A DNA stretch of 64,000 nt from Candidatus Methylomirabilis sp. (GTDB lineage Bacteria; Muiribacteriota; Ozemobacteria; Ozemobacterales; Ozemobacteraceae): positions 92,851-156,850 of the forward strand of contig DYKG01000002.1 of assembly GCA_020722725.1 (NCBI GenBank), given 5' to 3'. The translations under genes were made by a program, and so were the position numbers. The notes under the pieces are model-generated. The model searched no databases. It had not been told where the DNA came from and saw only the letters and a list, made by a program, of their open reading frames with translations. Positions 18,123 to 26,969 of the stretch are shown piece after piece (positions within the stretch are counted from its first letter, which is position 1; each line of letters begins with the position of its first letter).

Positions 18123-19001
18123 TCACTGATTTTTTCTTTTAATATGCTCGATGAAAACATCTACCTTCTGCCCGTGAAGATTCTTAACCGCACGCATCGC
18201 CGCTTTGCGATCGACAAAAAGACCAAAAACTGAAGGGCCGCTTCCTGACATTAAAACCACCCCTTCTCCGGTAGAATCAAGCAATTGTTTGATTTTTTCT
18301 ACTTCCGGGTGCCGATGCAGAGTTACCGACTCAAGATCATTGAAAACATAGCGCCGCAGATTGTCCAGGTCGCGACGGCGATAAGCTTCAAGTATCTGAG
18401 CAAAAGCCTCACCTTTGGCGCTGTTGTTGCCGGGCACATAATTCTCGTAAGCCCAGCGGGTTGATACTTTTACTCCGACCGGAACCGCTACAACAACGCT
18501 TAAAGGCGGTCTTGGCGGTTCGAAAAACTTCAGATTTTCACCACGGCCCTCGGCAAGAGCCAGACCACCGTGCAAAACGAAAGGGATATCTGAACCATGA
18601 GTCAAAGCCATGTTCATCAGATCATTGACTGTGATCGCCTTATCATACATGCGCGCCAGGCCAGTAAAGACAGCTGCGGCATCGGTGCTTCCGCCGGCCA
18701 GACCGGCCGCAACCGGTATTTTTTTGTCAATATTGATTGCAAGATATGGTTCGATTGAAAATTTTTCAAGAAAAAGCGTCGCCGCGCGGTGAACCAGATT
18801 CGTTGAATCCAGGGGCACATCAGGATTGTTGCAGAAAATCTGAATTCCGGGCTCACTGACTTCTTTCAATGTGATAGTATCTGATAGCGAGATTGTCTGC
18901 ATTATGCTTGCCAATTCGTGGTAGCCATCCTGTCGCTTGTGCTTGACCCATAAACCAATATTGATTTTTGCCGGTGCCGACAGCATTAGAGATTTCTTCA
19001 T
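18123..19001 (-). CDS. ispE: 4-diphosphocytidyl-2-C-methyl-D-erythritol kinase
   Basis: IspE is a GHMP-family kinase that phosphorylates CDP-methylerythritol. The 292-residue protein has the N-terminal APAKINIGLWV, the GHMP ATP loop KIPVAAGLAGGSTDAAA and the C-terminal LMSGSGPSVFGLF. It lies 9 bases after ispD and directly before dxr. The family assignment is secure. Confidence 0.96.
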   Translation of the reverse strand: MKKSLMLSAPAKINIGLWVKHKRQDGYHELASIMQTISLSDTITLKEVSEPGIQIFCNNPDVPLDSTNLVHRAATLFLEKFSIEPYLAINIDKKIPVAAGLAGGSTDAAAVFTGLARMYDKAITVNDLMNMALTHGSDIPFVLHGGLALAEGRGENLKFFEPPRPPLSVVVAVPVGVKVSTRWAYENYVPGNNSAKGEAFAQILEAYRRRDLDNLRRYVFNDLESVTLHRHPEVEKIKQLLDSTGEGVVLMSGSGPSVFGLFVDRKAAMRAVKNLHGQKVDVFIEHIKRKNQ

Positions 19002-19010
19002 ATTTTTCTG

Positions 19011-19694
19011 CTACAGCAGCGCCTCCAGAATGTTCAAATCTTCAGGGCGGGTAATTTTTGCATTAAGTTCAGACCCATCAACCAAAAAAATTTTTTCGCC
19101 GGTTTCTCTAACCAAACTGGCGTCATCAGTAGCCGTAATATTATTGCGCTCAGCATTTGCAAGAGCCTGCCGCATTTTTGAAAGACGAAAAATCTGCGGA
19201 GTCTGAACCCGGTAAACCTGGCTTCGATCAAGGGTTTCAGTCACTTTACCCTTTACCACCTTGACCAGTGTGTCGCATGATGGAATGGCGCATACGGCAT
19301 TGCCGTTCTTTTTCGCACTTTCCATGGCATTTACCACCAGCTCTGGGCTTATTCCCGGCCTTGCACCATCATGAATGATAACCCATCCCTCTTCATTAGG
19401 AATAGCATCAATACCGGCCTTTACCGAATCCTGGCGGCGATCCCCTCCCGCCACGATTTTGAATGGCCTGGCAGGGTCAAAACTGATGAGCTTATCACGG
19501 CCTTCATCGACCCAGTCAGGAGGCAGAACCAGAATTATATTGTCTACCACATGGGTTTTATTGAAACATTCAAGACTCCATTGCACTACCGGCTTTCCCT
19601 TCAACGGCAGGAACTGCTTTGGAACGCTTGAATTCATGCGGGTTCCAAGCCCTCCGGCGACAATCAGAGCTGTGACTACAGAGCGATTTGGCAT
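19011..19694 (-). CDS. ispD: 2-C-methyl-D-erythritol 4-phosphate cytidylyltransferase
   Basis: IspD transfers CMP from CTP to methylerythritol phosphate. The 227-residue protein opens with the nucleotide-binding LIVAGGLGTRMNSSVPKQF and carries VIIHDGARPG and TDDASLVRETG further on. It is the first gene of the isp group. The 166 bases upstream to xseB hold no clear gene or terminator, so read-through from xseB is possible. Confidence 0.96.
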   Translation of the reverse strand: MPNRSVVTALIVAGGLGTRMNSSVPKQFLPLKGKPVVQWSLECFNKTHVVDNIILVLPPDWVDEGRDKLISFDPARPFKIVAGGDRRQDSVKAGIDAIPNEEGWVIIHDGARPGISPELVVNAMESAKKNGNAVCAIPSCDTLVKVVKGKVTETLDRSQVYRVQTPQIFRLSKMRQALANAERNNITATDDASLVRETGEKIFLVDGSELNAKITRPEDLNILEALL

Positions 19695-19860
19695 TTCAAT
19701 TCTCCAGATTCAATTCTTTCGAGAATAAATAAAAACAGCCAATTGTGCAAGCAAACAAAAAACAGACTGCAAACTTTTCAATTAATCATTTAAACCATTA
19801 TTTTTTTTAAAATTTCAATCTCGCCATGATTTTATTCATGAGACTGCAAATCAGATTATT

Positions 19861-20151
19861 TCAGCGGCCATCCTTTTCCGGGTCAAAGGGCTCTTCAGAT
19901 GGATTTTCAACAGTACCAAGCAGCTGCATCATTTTCTCTTCAGTCTGATCAAGAATCTGACCACATTTTCTGGCCAGCATGGTTCCCAGTTCATAGAGGC
20001 GACCGCCCATCTGCAACGGTGTCCCATCCTGTTCAAGCGCTGCCACAACCCGCTCAAGCAATTCCATCGATTCTTCATAAGTCAAATTGGCTACATCATC
20101 TGGTTTAAGCTCAAGCAGCTCATTTATTTCATCTTTTTTGATTTTAGGCAT
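19861..20151 (-). CDS. xseB: Exodeoxyribonuclease VII small subunit
   Basis: This 96-residue acidic helical protein has the family core LTYEESMELLERVVAALEQ and a second helix GRLYELGTMLARKCGQIL. Several copies wrap the large subunit to make the nuclease that degrades single-stranded DNA. It overlaps xseA by 8 bases. Confidence 0.94.
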   Translation of the reverse strand: MPKIKKDEINELLELKPDDVANLTYEESMELLERVVAALEQDGTPLQMGGRLYELGTMLARKCGQILDQTEEKMMQLLGTVENPSEEPFDPEKDGR

Positions 20152-21388
20152 CGAAAGCCTCCTTTGTTATCTGCTCAATTTTTACCTCAGCCCTTCCATC
20201 AACGAACTGTAGATGCAATTTTTGCTTAAGACGCAGCTGTTCAATCGAAGTGACCATTTTTCCATCTGAATCAGATGCCACCAGGTAGCCACGGCGAAGA
20301 AGCAGAAACGGGTTAAGGGCTGCAACTGCAGCAGCCAGAAGCGCATAGCGATGCCGGGCTTTGCCGATGAAAAGACGAGCCAGCGAATCAAGTTCCCGGC
20401 CGGTGTTCATTACTTTGATCCTGCGCTCTGCGACGAAGAGAGAGGGATTTATGAGAAACCGACAGTCGGCGGCTCGGCGAAATCGCTGGCGAGCCATAGC
20501 AAGCCGCATTTTCATGAGAGTGTTGAGCCTGGTTAACTGCCTTTTTGCATTCTGCAGAAGTTCTGTCTTAACCGGCACCACCAGTTCACCTGCTACCGAT
20601 GGGGTCGCTGCCCGTCGATCAGCCACCAGGTCGGCAATTGTCGTGTCGGTTTCATGCCCGACCGCTGAAACGATTGGCTTGTTAGAAGCGCTGATCGCTC
20701 TGGCAACAATTTCTTCATTGAAACACCAGAGATCCTCGAGACTGCCACCACCTCGAGCAATGATAATTACATCTACCCGAGGATCATGGTTGAGGCGCTT
20801 GATTCCCGCCACGATTTCGGCAACGGCACCATCGCCCTGAACTCGCGCCGGCACAAGGTATATGGGCATGTTTGCAAATCTGCGTCTGATGACCCTGAAA
20901 ATATCTTTAATAACTGCACCAGTTGGCGAAGAAACCACCCCAACGCCTTTTGGAATAAATGGCAAAGGCAATTTTCTCTCTGGTTCAAACAATCCCTCGG
21001 CCTGAAGCTTTTTCTTAAGTTTTTCAAAAGCCTCATAAAGGGCTCCAATACCGGCGGGTCGAAGGTCGGTAACCACTATCTGGTATTCTCCCCGGGGGGG
21101 GTAAACAGATATGTTGCCATAAATAATCACCAGATCGCCATTTTTGAAATCATGGGTGATCCGCCGACGATTGCCAGCCCAAAGCGCAGCTTTGATTATC
21201 GCTTTATCATCTTTGAGAGTGAAATAACAATGCCCCGATGAAGCCTTGACCAGATTCGAAATTTCTCCCTGTATCCAGGTAGAATTAAGCAGGGTATCCC
21301 TTTCGAGGATACCCTTGAGGTGCATGGTCAGGTCATTTACGCTCAGAACCCTTGCCGGGAAAGGTATTTCTGGCTTAAAAAGATTCAT
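20144..21388 (-). CDS. xseA: Exodeoxyribonuclease VII large subunit
   Basis: The 414-residue protein has an N-terminal OB-fold (WIQGEISNLVKASSGHCYF) and a catalytic domain with GVGVVSSPTGAVIKDI and the IIIARGGGSLEDLWCFN segment, then VGHETDTTIADLVADRRAATPS. All are hallmarks of XseA. It starts 4 bases after accC and overlaps xseB, giving an accB-like/accC/xseA/xseB run. The coding strand contains a run of eight Cs at the YPPRGEY codons (plus-strand position about 21094-21101). Confidence 0.96.
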   Translation of the reverse strand: MNLFKPEIPFPARVLSVNDLTMHLKGILERDTLLNSTWIQGEISNLVKASSGHCYFTLKDDKAIIKAALWAGNRRRITHDFKNGDLVIIYGNISVYPPRGEYQIVVTDLRPAGIGALYEAFEKLKKKLQAEGLFEPERKLPLPFIPKGVGVVSSPTGAVIKDIFRVIRRRFANMPIYLVPARVQGDGAVAEIVAGIKRLNHDPRVDVIIIARGGGSLEDLWCFNEEIVARAISASNKPIVSAVGHETDTTIADLVADRRAATPSVAGELVVPVKTELLQNAKRQLTRLNTLMKMRLAMARQRFRRAADCRFLINPSLFVAERRIKVMNTGRELDSLARLFIGKARHRYALLAAAVAALNPFLLLRRGYLVASDSDGKMVTSIEQLRLKQKLHLQFVDGRAEVKIEQITKEAFDA

Positions 21389-21392
21389 TTTA

Positions 21393-22793
21393 TCAGATCG
21401 CCGCCAACTGTTCTTTTTCTTCAGTACTGCTTTCTTTCAATTCCCTGATGAATTGTTCATAATGCTTGTCAACAAAACTGGTTGAGAAATTTCCTGAACG
21501 AAAATCAGGGTGCTTCAAGACATGAAGATGGAAAGGAATTGTGGTTTCAATACCCTGAATATCATATTCCTTCAAAGCAGCTGTCATACGGTCAAGAGCT
21601 TCATTGCGGGTTCGACCCCAAGCAATGAGTTTGGCCACCATCGAATCATAATTCGAGCTTACCACATAATTTTCATAGGCTGCAGAGTCAACTCTTACCC
21701 ATGGGCCGCCCGGGACAAGGTATTTGTGAATTTTTCCCGGGCATGGGATAAACGACATTGCCGGATCTTCAGCATTTATGCGGCATTCTACTGCCCAGCC
21801 ACAAGGTTGAACAAGTTCTTCCTCGATCGGCAAAGGCTCACCAGATGACACTCTTAGCTGCAATTCAACCAGGTCAGAATTACAAACCATTTCGGTAACC
21901 GGGTGTTCAACCTGCAATCGAGTATTCATTTCCATAAAGAAGAAGTTGCCCTCGCTGTCGAGTAGAAATTCGATAGTTCCGGCATTGCGGTAATTGATCG
22001 CTTTTGCAGCCTTGATGGCAGTATCAGCCATTTTGCGACGTATTTCCGGAGTTACTGCCGGCGAAGGGGACTCTTCAATCAGCTTCTGATGCCGGCGCTG
22101 AATCGAACATTCTCTTTCACCAAGGGCGACGACTTTTCCGAAATTGTCAGCAATAATCTGAACTTCAACATGGCGTGGATTGCGCATGTATTTTTCAACA
22201 TAAACCCGCTTGTCGCCGAACGATGCCAGGGCTTCTCCATGGGCCATTTCGCAGAGGAGAGCAAAGTCTTCTTCCTTTTCGACAAGACGCATGCCTTTGC
22301 CACCGCCACCTGATGTTGCCTTGATCAATACCGGGAAACCGATATCGCGGGCGATTTTCAAACCTTCTTCGACGGTTTCGATGCTGCTCTGAGAGCCAGG
22401 CATGACAGGCACGCCAGATTTGATCATTAATTCACGAGCAACTGATTTTTGCCCCATTCTTTCAATTGCACGATGCTCCGGGCCGATAAAGACAAAACCG
22501 CATTTTTCGGCAACTTCAGCGAAGTTGGGATTTTCCGAAAGAAATCCATAACCCGGGTGGATAGCCTCACAATTGGTCGCGTGAGCAACCGATAGAAGAT
22601 TGGGAATATTGAGATAGGAAAGATCCGGTCTGGCTGGCCCGATGCAGTAAGCTTCATCAGCCATTTTCACATGAAGCGCATCCTGGTCGGCTTCTGAATA
22701 AACGGCCACGGTTGCAATTCCCATGCGCTTACATGTTCTTATTATTCTGACCGCGATTTCGCCGCGATTAGCAACTAGGATTTTTGAAAACAT
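21393..22793 (-). CDS. accC: Biotin carboxylase subunit of acetyl-CoA carboxylase
   Basis: AccC uses ATP and bicarbonate to carboxylate biotin on the carrier protein, the first half of malonyl-CoA synthesis. The 466-residue ATP-grasp protein begins MFSKILVANRGEIAVRIIR and has the glycine loop TSGGGGKGMRLV, EKYMRNPRHVEVQI, ECSIQRRHQKLIEESPSP and MEMNTRLQVEHPVTE, all typical. Length is slightly above the usual 445-450 because of a C-terminal tail. It lies 48 bases after the carrier-like gene. Identification is firm. Confidence 0.97.
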   Translation of the reverse strand: MFSKILVANRGEIAVRIIRTCKRMGIATVAVYSEADQDALHVKMADEAYCIGPARPDLSYLNIPNLLSVAHATNCEAIHPGYGFLSENPNFAEVAEKCGFVFIGPEHRAIERMGQKSVARELMIKSGVPVMPGSQSSIETVEEGLKIARDIGFPVLIKATSGGGGKGMRLVEKEEDFALLCEMAHGEALASFGDKRVYVEKYMRNPRHVEVQIIADNFGKVVALGERECSIQRRHQKLIEESPSPAVTPEIRRKMADTAIKAAKAINYRNAGTIEFLLDSEGNFFFMEMNTRLQVEHPVTEMVCNSDLVELQLRVSSGEPLPIEEELVQPCGWAVECRINAEDPAMSFIPCPGKIHKYLVPGGPWVRVDSAAYENYVVSSNYDSMVAKLIAWGRTRNEALDRMTAALKEYDIQGIETTIPFHLHVLKHPDFRSGNFSTSFVDKHYEQFIRELKESSTEEKEQLAAI

Positions 22794-22841
22794 CTGTTTC
22801 TCCAGATTTGGATTTTTGCCCGCACTTATACTTTTTCTGAT

Positions 22842-23240
22842 TCAATCAATCTCAACAAGCAGCAACAGCTTACCATAATCGACGACTTCGCCATTTTTAA
22901 CCGGCACCGCCGAGATTTTTCCGCTGGCTGAACATTTGATTCGATCCTGAAAACTTATTCCTTTAACCGTTCCCAGGATTTCACCCTTATTAATCTGATC
23001 GCCTACTTTCAAAACTTTTTCAGCAAAAGAGAAAACCCCGACTTTATCGGATCTGATCTCGATCTGGGTAGATTTAATATTATCGCCTTCCTGGGATTCA
23101 ATTTTCTCTTCAACAGTCTGGGAGCAAGAACTATCGAGTTTCAACTTTAAAGATTCGTTTTTTCCCATTTCTAGTTCGAGAGTTGTGTAGCCATTGGCTT
23201 CCATGGCTTCATAAAGCCTTTTAATCTGTTTAACTTCCAT
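22842..23240 (-). CDS. BCCP-like carrier protein lacking the biotinyl lysine
   Basis: The 132-residue protein has an N-terminal helix (IKRLYEAMEANGYTTLELE) and a C-terminal biotinyl/lipoyl-type barrel (VGVFSFAEKVLKVGDQINKG, then GKISAVPVKNGEVVDYGKLL), just as in biotin carboxyl carrier protein. The turn that should read EAMKM instead reads KGISF (about residues 100-104). Serine therefore replaces the lysine that biotin ligase modifies. The frame is intact, and the gene sits directly upstream of accC, as accB normally does. Plant BADC proteins are a known precedent for lysine-less BCCPs that regulate the carboxylase. Either a true BCCP is encoded elsewhere, or this protein serves another role. 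Confidence 0.85.
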   Translation of the reverse strand: MEVKQIKRLYEAMEANGYTTLELEMGKNESLKLKLDSSCSQTVEEKIESQEGDNIKSTQIEIRSDKVGVFSFAEKVLKVGDQINKGEILGTVKGISFQDRIKCSASGKISAVPVKNGEVVDYGKLLLLVEID

Positions 23241-23337
23241 CGGTTACCCTCTGCTGTAAATTAGCGCCATGCTAGCATACTCTCAATGATGTTTCAAGCC
23301 ATCGCCAGGCAAGCGATACGCATACTTTTTTATTGCC

Positions 23338-23367
23338 TTGACTTTTATGTTTACGAGGGGCTATATT
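23338..23367 (+). promoter_or_regulatory. Sigma-70-type promoter
   Basis: TTGACT at 23338-23343 and TATATT at 23362-23367 are separated by 18 bases. They lie about 60 bases upstream of the ATG at 23427. The longest open frame from 23286 would contain this promoter, which supports the later start. Confidence 0.6.
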
Positions 23368-23426
23368 GCCAGACAGATTTCCATCAAAGGAATCTGCAAA
23401 CAAACAATTTGAGGAGTTTCTTCTAT

Positions 23427-24425
23427 ATGATCAGAAAGCTTTGGCTTGTAACCGCGTTATTAGTGGCTTTTGTCAGCACATCAGCATTCGCTGGCGACCT
23501 TTTAAAACTTATTCCACAGGAAGCAGATTTTGTCATTCAGGTTAATGTTAACAAAATTCTGACCAGCCCCGAAGCAAAAAAAGCTTTGCTGGAAAATCTT
23601 GAAAAATCACCCGAACAGAAAGCCGCTTTTGATGAATTCGTAAAAAATACCGGCTTTAATCCCATGGAAAACCTTAATCAGATAATGGTTTTCTCATCAG
23701 GCTCAATTGACCCTAAGAAGCCCAGTCAGATGGCCGGTGCTGTTCTGGATGGCAAATTTGAAGCAGCCAAAATTCTTGAAGCAATTACCAAAGACGAAAA
23801 AGCCAAAGCCGAAGTGGAAATTACTAAAATCGACGGCTTTGATGCGGTTGTGCCGAAGAACAAAAAAGATGGCTATGGCCTGTTCATTGATGACGCCACA
23901 GCGGTCGTAGGCGCCGAAGAAGGCGTTATGAAGGTTAAAGACGTCAAAGCTGGCAAAGGCAAAAGCGTCGAATCCAAAAAAGAATTTTTCGACATCCTGC
24001 AAAAAGTGGATCTTAAGACAACTGTAAGTGGCGCTGGTCTCATTCCAGCCGACCTGAAAGAAAAAGTCAAAGCCAACCCCCAGGCAGCCCCCCTGGCCGC
24101 CCTCAACTACTTTTTCTTCTCTTTCAATCATGGCGAAAACATTGATTTCAACTTCAATGGCGAAGTTGACAAAAAAGAAAACGTTGAAACCGTTATGACT
24201 TCACTCAACGGTTTCCTCGCAATGCTCAAGATGTTTGCCGGCCAGGCTCCCGAAGCAGCAGAAGTTCTCAACATGATCAAACTGACTGCCAACAATACAA
24301 CTGTTGCCATCAACCTCAGCGTTCCTAAAGCCAAGCTTGATGAAATCAAAAAGAAAATAGAAGAAAGAATCAAGGAAATGAAGCAGAAAGGCGCAGCCGA
24401 AGAAGGCGAACGCAAATCTGAATAA
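23427..24425 (+). CDS. Exported protein of unknown function
   Basis: The 332-residue protein starts with a clear signal peptide (MIRKLWLVTALLVAFVSTSAFA, cleaved after AFA). The start is set by GAGGAG 10 bases before the ATG. After it comes LIPQEADFVIQVNVNKIL, then alternating beta and helical segments rich in Lys and Asp, ending in a lysine-rich helix. This opening resembles large exported proteins of Planctomycetes and Verrucomicrobia-type genomes, but no named enzyme family is recognised. It is monocistronic with its own promoter and terminator, so probably an abundant periplasmic protein. Confidence 0.8.
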   Translation: MIRKLWLVTALLVAFVSTSAFAGDLLKLIPQEADFVIQVNVNKILTSPEAKKALLENLEKSPEQKAAFDEFVKNTGFNPMENLNQIMVFSSGSIDPKKPSQMAGAVLDGKFEAAKILEAITKDEKAKAEVEITKIDGFDAVVPKNKKDGYGLFIDDATAVVGAEEGVMKVKDVKAGKGKSVESKKEFFDILQKVDLKTTVSGAGLIPADLKEKVKANPQAAPLAALNYFFFSFNHGENIDFNFNGEVDKKENVETVMTSLNGFLAMLKMFAGQAPEAAEVLNMIKLTANNTTVAINLSVPKAKLDEIKKKIEERIKEMKQKGAAEEGERKSE

Positions 24426-24440
24426 TTTTTAATCTCAAAA

Positions 24441-24470
24441 AGAGCCAGCCCAATGGGTTGGCTCTTTTTC
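24441..24470 (+). terminator. Intrinsic terminator
   Basis: A 10-bp stem AGAGCCAGCC / GGTTGGCTCT (one G-U pair, short loop) is followed by TTTT. It sits 15 bases after the stop at 24425. Confidence 0.85.
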
Positions 24471-24511
24471 TTTGTCAAAGTTTTGCTTGCCGAAGTCGAT
24501 AAGAATTATGA

Positions 24512-25813
24512 ATGCACCGGATAATCATTGCGGCAATATTCTTGATTTCATTGGGAACAGCGGCTTATGCCCAGCCGTTCGATCTCATCATTCCCGAAAA
24601 AGACAGCCCAAGTATGCTGAGTCGCGAACTTCGCGATCTACAGTCGATTGAGCGGGATCTGGCTATTGAAAAGCTGACCAGAGAGCCATCCAAGCTAGAC
24701 GCGTATATTGAGCTGGCGGAATTAAGACTATCACAAGGGAAATTAATAGAAGCACAGCGTTTTTATGAAATGGCTCTAAAGATTGATCCTGGAAATCGAA
24801 TTGCAAACCAGGGGCTGGTAATGACCCATTATCATAAAGGCGAATTTAACCAGGCGCACGAAGTTATCAAGAAAATTTACCCGCTGGAAACCATCTCAGA
24901 AAGCCTTGATTATCAACTTCGAGATCTTTATAACCCGTTAAAAAGCAATGCACAGCTGGGCTTGGCTGTTCGAGAAGACGACCGGGGGATATCAGAGACT
25001 ATAGCATCTATTGACGGGTATTTCCCCTCATATACCTACCAAAAATTGATTGGAAAGTATCGCTACGAAAGCTGGGTACACGAAGACAACGGCGAACAAA
25101 TCGACAGTCAGGTATTTTCATCAACATTTGAATACCATTCTGATGATAACACCATTGTTTCTCTTGGGTATGCCCCGGAAATGTTTTCAGGAAAAGACAG
25201 CATTGGTGGCTATCATGGACAGATTATCACCGGGACCAAAAACCTTCATATCAGCCTGAGAACCAGCCGACAGACCTTTAAAGAAAATCTTCAGACGGTT
25301 AAAAACCAGCTGGCAGAAACAGCCGGCAGCATAAGCCTTTATGGTGACCTTCATCCACGAACGAGAGTCACCCAGACTATAACCGCAACCGATCTTTCAG
25401 ACGGCAATACCCGCCGCCAGTATGATGCAGAAATGATGCATTTCATCTACCGGCAGGGCGCACCTTTTCTTTCACTGAACCTTAAACTAACCCAGATGAC
25501 ATACAACGACCAGTTCGATGACGCAGGGAACCTGCTATATTACTGGGCTCCGTCGGATTACAAAGCCGGCGAACTGACGCTCGGCTGGGAAAGGTCAGTG
25601 GGAGCAAACTGGTGGTGGGGGTTCGATACCAGCCTGATTGGAAACACTTATAAATTTGGCCTTGATGATCAGGTTGAAGATATTGGCATGGGTGGTCTGC
25701 TTCATTTGAGCTACAATTTCACTGGCGGCAGAATTTATGCTTCGATTGGTGATCGAATAAACCAGTATTTTCGCGAACGCAAGCTTGAAGTCTATGGAAG
25801 TTTTCAGTTTTAA
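24512..25813 (+). CDS. Outer-membrane beta-barrel protein with N-terminal TPR
   Basis: A signal peptide (cleaved near AYA-QPF) is followed by two or three TPR units at about 60-125 (AYIELAELRLSQGKLIEAQRF-type helices). The rest, from about 150, is a series of amphipathic strands rich in Tyr, Gly and Trp, ending in SFQF with the terminal Phe that marks beta-barrel outer-membrane proteins. TPR plus barrel is the layout of exopolysaccharide porins such as PgaA and BcsC, but no polysaccharide synthase is next to it. The cargo is unknown. Confidence 0.8.
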   Translation: MHRIIIAAIFLISLGTAAYAQPFDLIIPEKDSPSMLSRELRDLQSIERDLAIEKLTREPSKLDAYIELAELRLSQGKLIEAQRFYEMALKIDPGNRIANQGLVMTHYHKGEFNQAHEVIKKIYPLETISESLDYQLRDLYNPLKSNAQLGLAVREDDRGISETIASIDGYFPSYTYQKLIGKYRYESWVHEDNGEQIDSQVFSSTFEYHSDDNTIVSLGYAPEMFSGKDSIGGYHGQIITGTKNLHISLRTSRQTFKENLQTVKNQLAETAGSISLYGDLHPRTRVTQTITATDLSDGNTRRQYDAEMMHFIYRQGAPFLSLNLKLTQMTYNDQFDDAGNLLYYWAPSDYKAGELTLGWERSVGANWWWGFDTSLIGNTYKFGLDDQVEDIGMGGLLHLSYNFTGGRIYASIGDRINQYFRERKLEVYGSFQF

Positions 25814-26049
25814 AAAAATATCCAGTCGATCAGAAAGCTGATCACATAGCCGGATATAAAGCCATCGGCAAATGCCCAGCTCGCACCAATCATGATGCCA
25901 CGCGGAGTGAAATTGAATCCCTCATAAATGTAGGCGATGAGAAGCAACCATGGGCTGGGCTCTCCGCCGGTGATCTCCGCCAGGGTCCAGACCACCAGAG
26001 CAAACGCCCACATTATTCCCGCAAGAATGCCGATTTCAAAAGGAGTCAT
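25810..26049 (-). CDS. Small holin-like membrane protein
   Basis: The 79-residue protein has two or three membrane segments with glycine and tryptophan (AGIMWAFALVVWTLAEITGG, IDWIFF end). It resembles a small family usually labelled bacteriophage holin in environmental genomes, in which a GFxxGxxW start and an FxDGFIxGY segment are conserved; here FADGFISGY is present. There is no phage context, so a lytic role is doubtful. It overlaps the AmrB gene by 4 bases and tails into the barrel gene by 4 bases. Confidence 0.75.
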   Translation of the reverse strand: MTPFEIGILAGIMWAFALVVWTLAEITGGEPSPWLLLIAYIYEGFNFTPRGIMIGASWAFADGFISGYVISFLIDWIFF

Positions 26050-26906
26050 TCAGCTTCCTCGAAAATGATCGATGCATAACCAACCCCACGCTCATGGCGC
26101 ATTATATCCATCGAAGTCGAGTAAGCAAGCCTGACTGCCTTAACCGATAAATCTTCGATCAGTAAAAGCAGCGCGGCTATTGGCATAAGACCGCAAACAC
26201 TACGGTTCTCCAAATCGACCAGATCAAAAAATCCTTTGGCATCGAGCGCCAGAATTCGATCTATAACCTCACTGTCAAGCCGATAGGCCTCTTCACGTGG
26301 AGTGTCGTGAGAAAAATCAGAACTAACAATTATCAGGTTTTTTTCCAGGTCATCAACTTCATCGAAAAATTCTTTTGTTTTCTCAACCAGATTTTTCAAA
26401 ATACCGAAAGATGTATAGCCCAATGCAACCGGCACAATCTTTAACGGCTTTTCCTGATAAATATGCTGCAGAAATGGCAACTGAACTTCGATTGAATGTT
26501 CAAACCGATGGGCAGCATCGTCTAAACGCAGATCAGGCACAGCATCAGCCAGATTACGGGCAAAATCCTGGTCAACCTTAACCAAACCGAGTGGAGTCTG
26601 CCAGCTTTCTGCGTTGCTGATTGAAAATCCTGCACCAAACTGAGTGTGTTTTGGTCCTAATAAAACGACCCTTTCTGGAAGAGGCTGCTCGAGTTTGAGC
26701 CTGGCAAATCCATGTGATGCCGGCGGACCACTGAACATGTAACCAGCGTGTGGCGATATCATAGCAATCAGCCTGCCATTAGCCTGCAAATCTTTGTTTC
26801 CTATACCCAGAGGGTGTTGAAAACATTGCTCAATCTGCTGTTTAAGCCCTTCTCGGTTGCTCTCATAAAACCGGCCGGCAACAAGTGGTTCTCTATACAT
26901 TCCCAT
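26046..26906 (-). CDS. amrB: AmmeMemoRadiSam system protein B (MEMO family)
   Basis: The 286-residue protein matches the MEMO1/AmrB fold related to extradiol dioxygenases. It has REPLVAGRFYESN at the start, ISPHAGYMFSGPPASHGF, LGPKHTQFGAGF, HRFEHSIEVQLPFLQ and VSSDFSHDTP. The histidines in SPHAGY, FEHSIE and DFSHD correspond to the family's metal-site positions. It is functionally tied to AmrS (9257-10363) by family knowledge, not by location. The function of the system is unsettled. Confidence 0.93.
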   Translation of the reverse strand: MGMYREPLVAGRFYESNREGLKQQIEQCFQHPLGIGNKDLQANGRLIAMISPHAGYMFSGPPASHGFARLKLEQPLPERVVLLGPKHTQFGAGFSISNAESWQTPLGLVKVDQDFARNLADAVPDLRLDDAAHRFEHSIEVQLPFLQHIYQEKPLKIVPVALGYTSFGILKNLVEKTKEFFDEVDDLEKNLIIVSSDFSHDTPREEAYRLDSEVIDRILALDAKGFFDLVDLENRSVCGLMPIAALLLLIEDLSVKAVRLAYSTSMDIMRHERGVGYASIIFEEAE

Positions 26907-26969
26907 GCTCCTGCAGGATTGCCTGCGTATTTAGTTGAAGACACACGAATATTCTATTACAATAAAAGC

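Noticed and set aside
21094..21101. Run of eight Gs in xseA as a phase-variation site
   Set aside because: XseA is a housekeeping nuclease subunit and the run falls in an ordinary PPR segment; no reason to expect switching.
23286..23426. 47-residue N-terminal extension of the exported protein
   Set aside because: A promoter lies inside it, and the ribosome binding site and signal peptide point to the ATG at 23427.
25810..26049. Holin as a sign of prophage
   Set aside because: No other phage gene, integrase or lysin is near, and the small protein belongs to a chromosomal family.
26748..26969. 74-residue extension of the NamZ-like gene
   Set aside because: It overlaps the divergent amrB gene and has no signal; the signal peptide starts at 26970.
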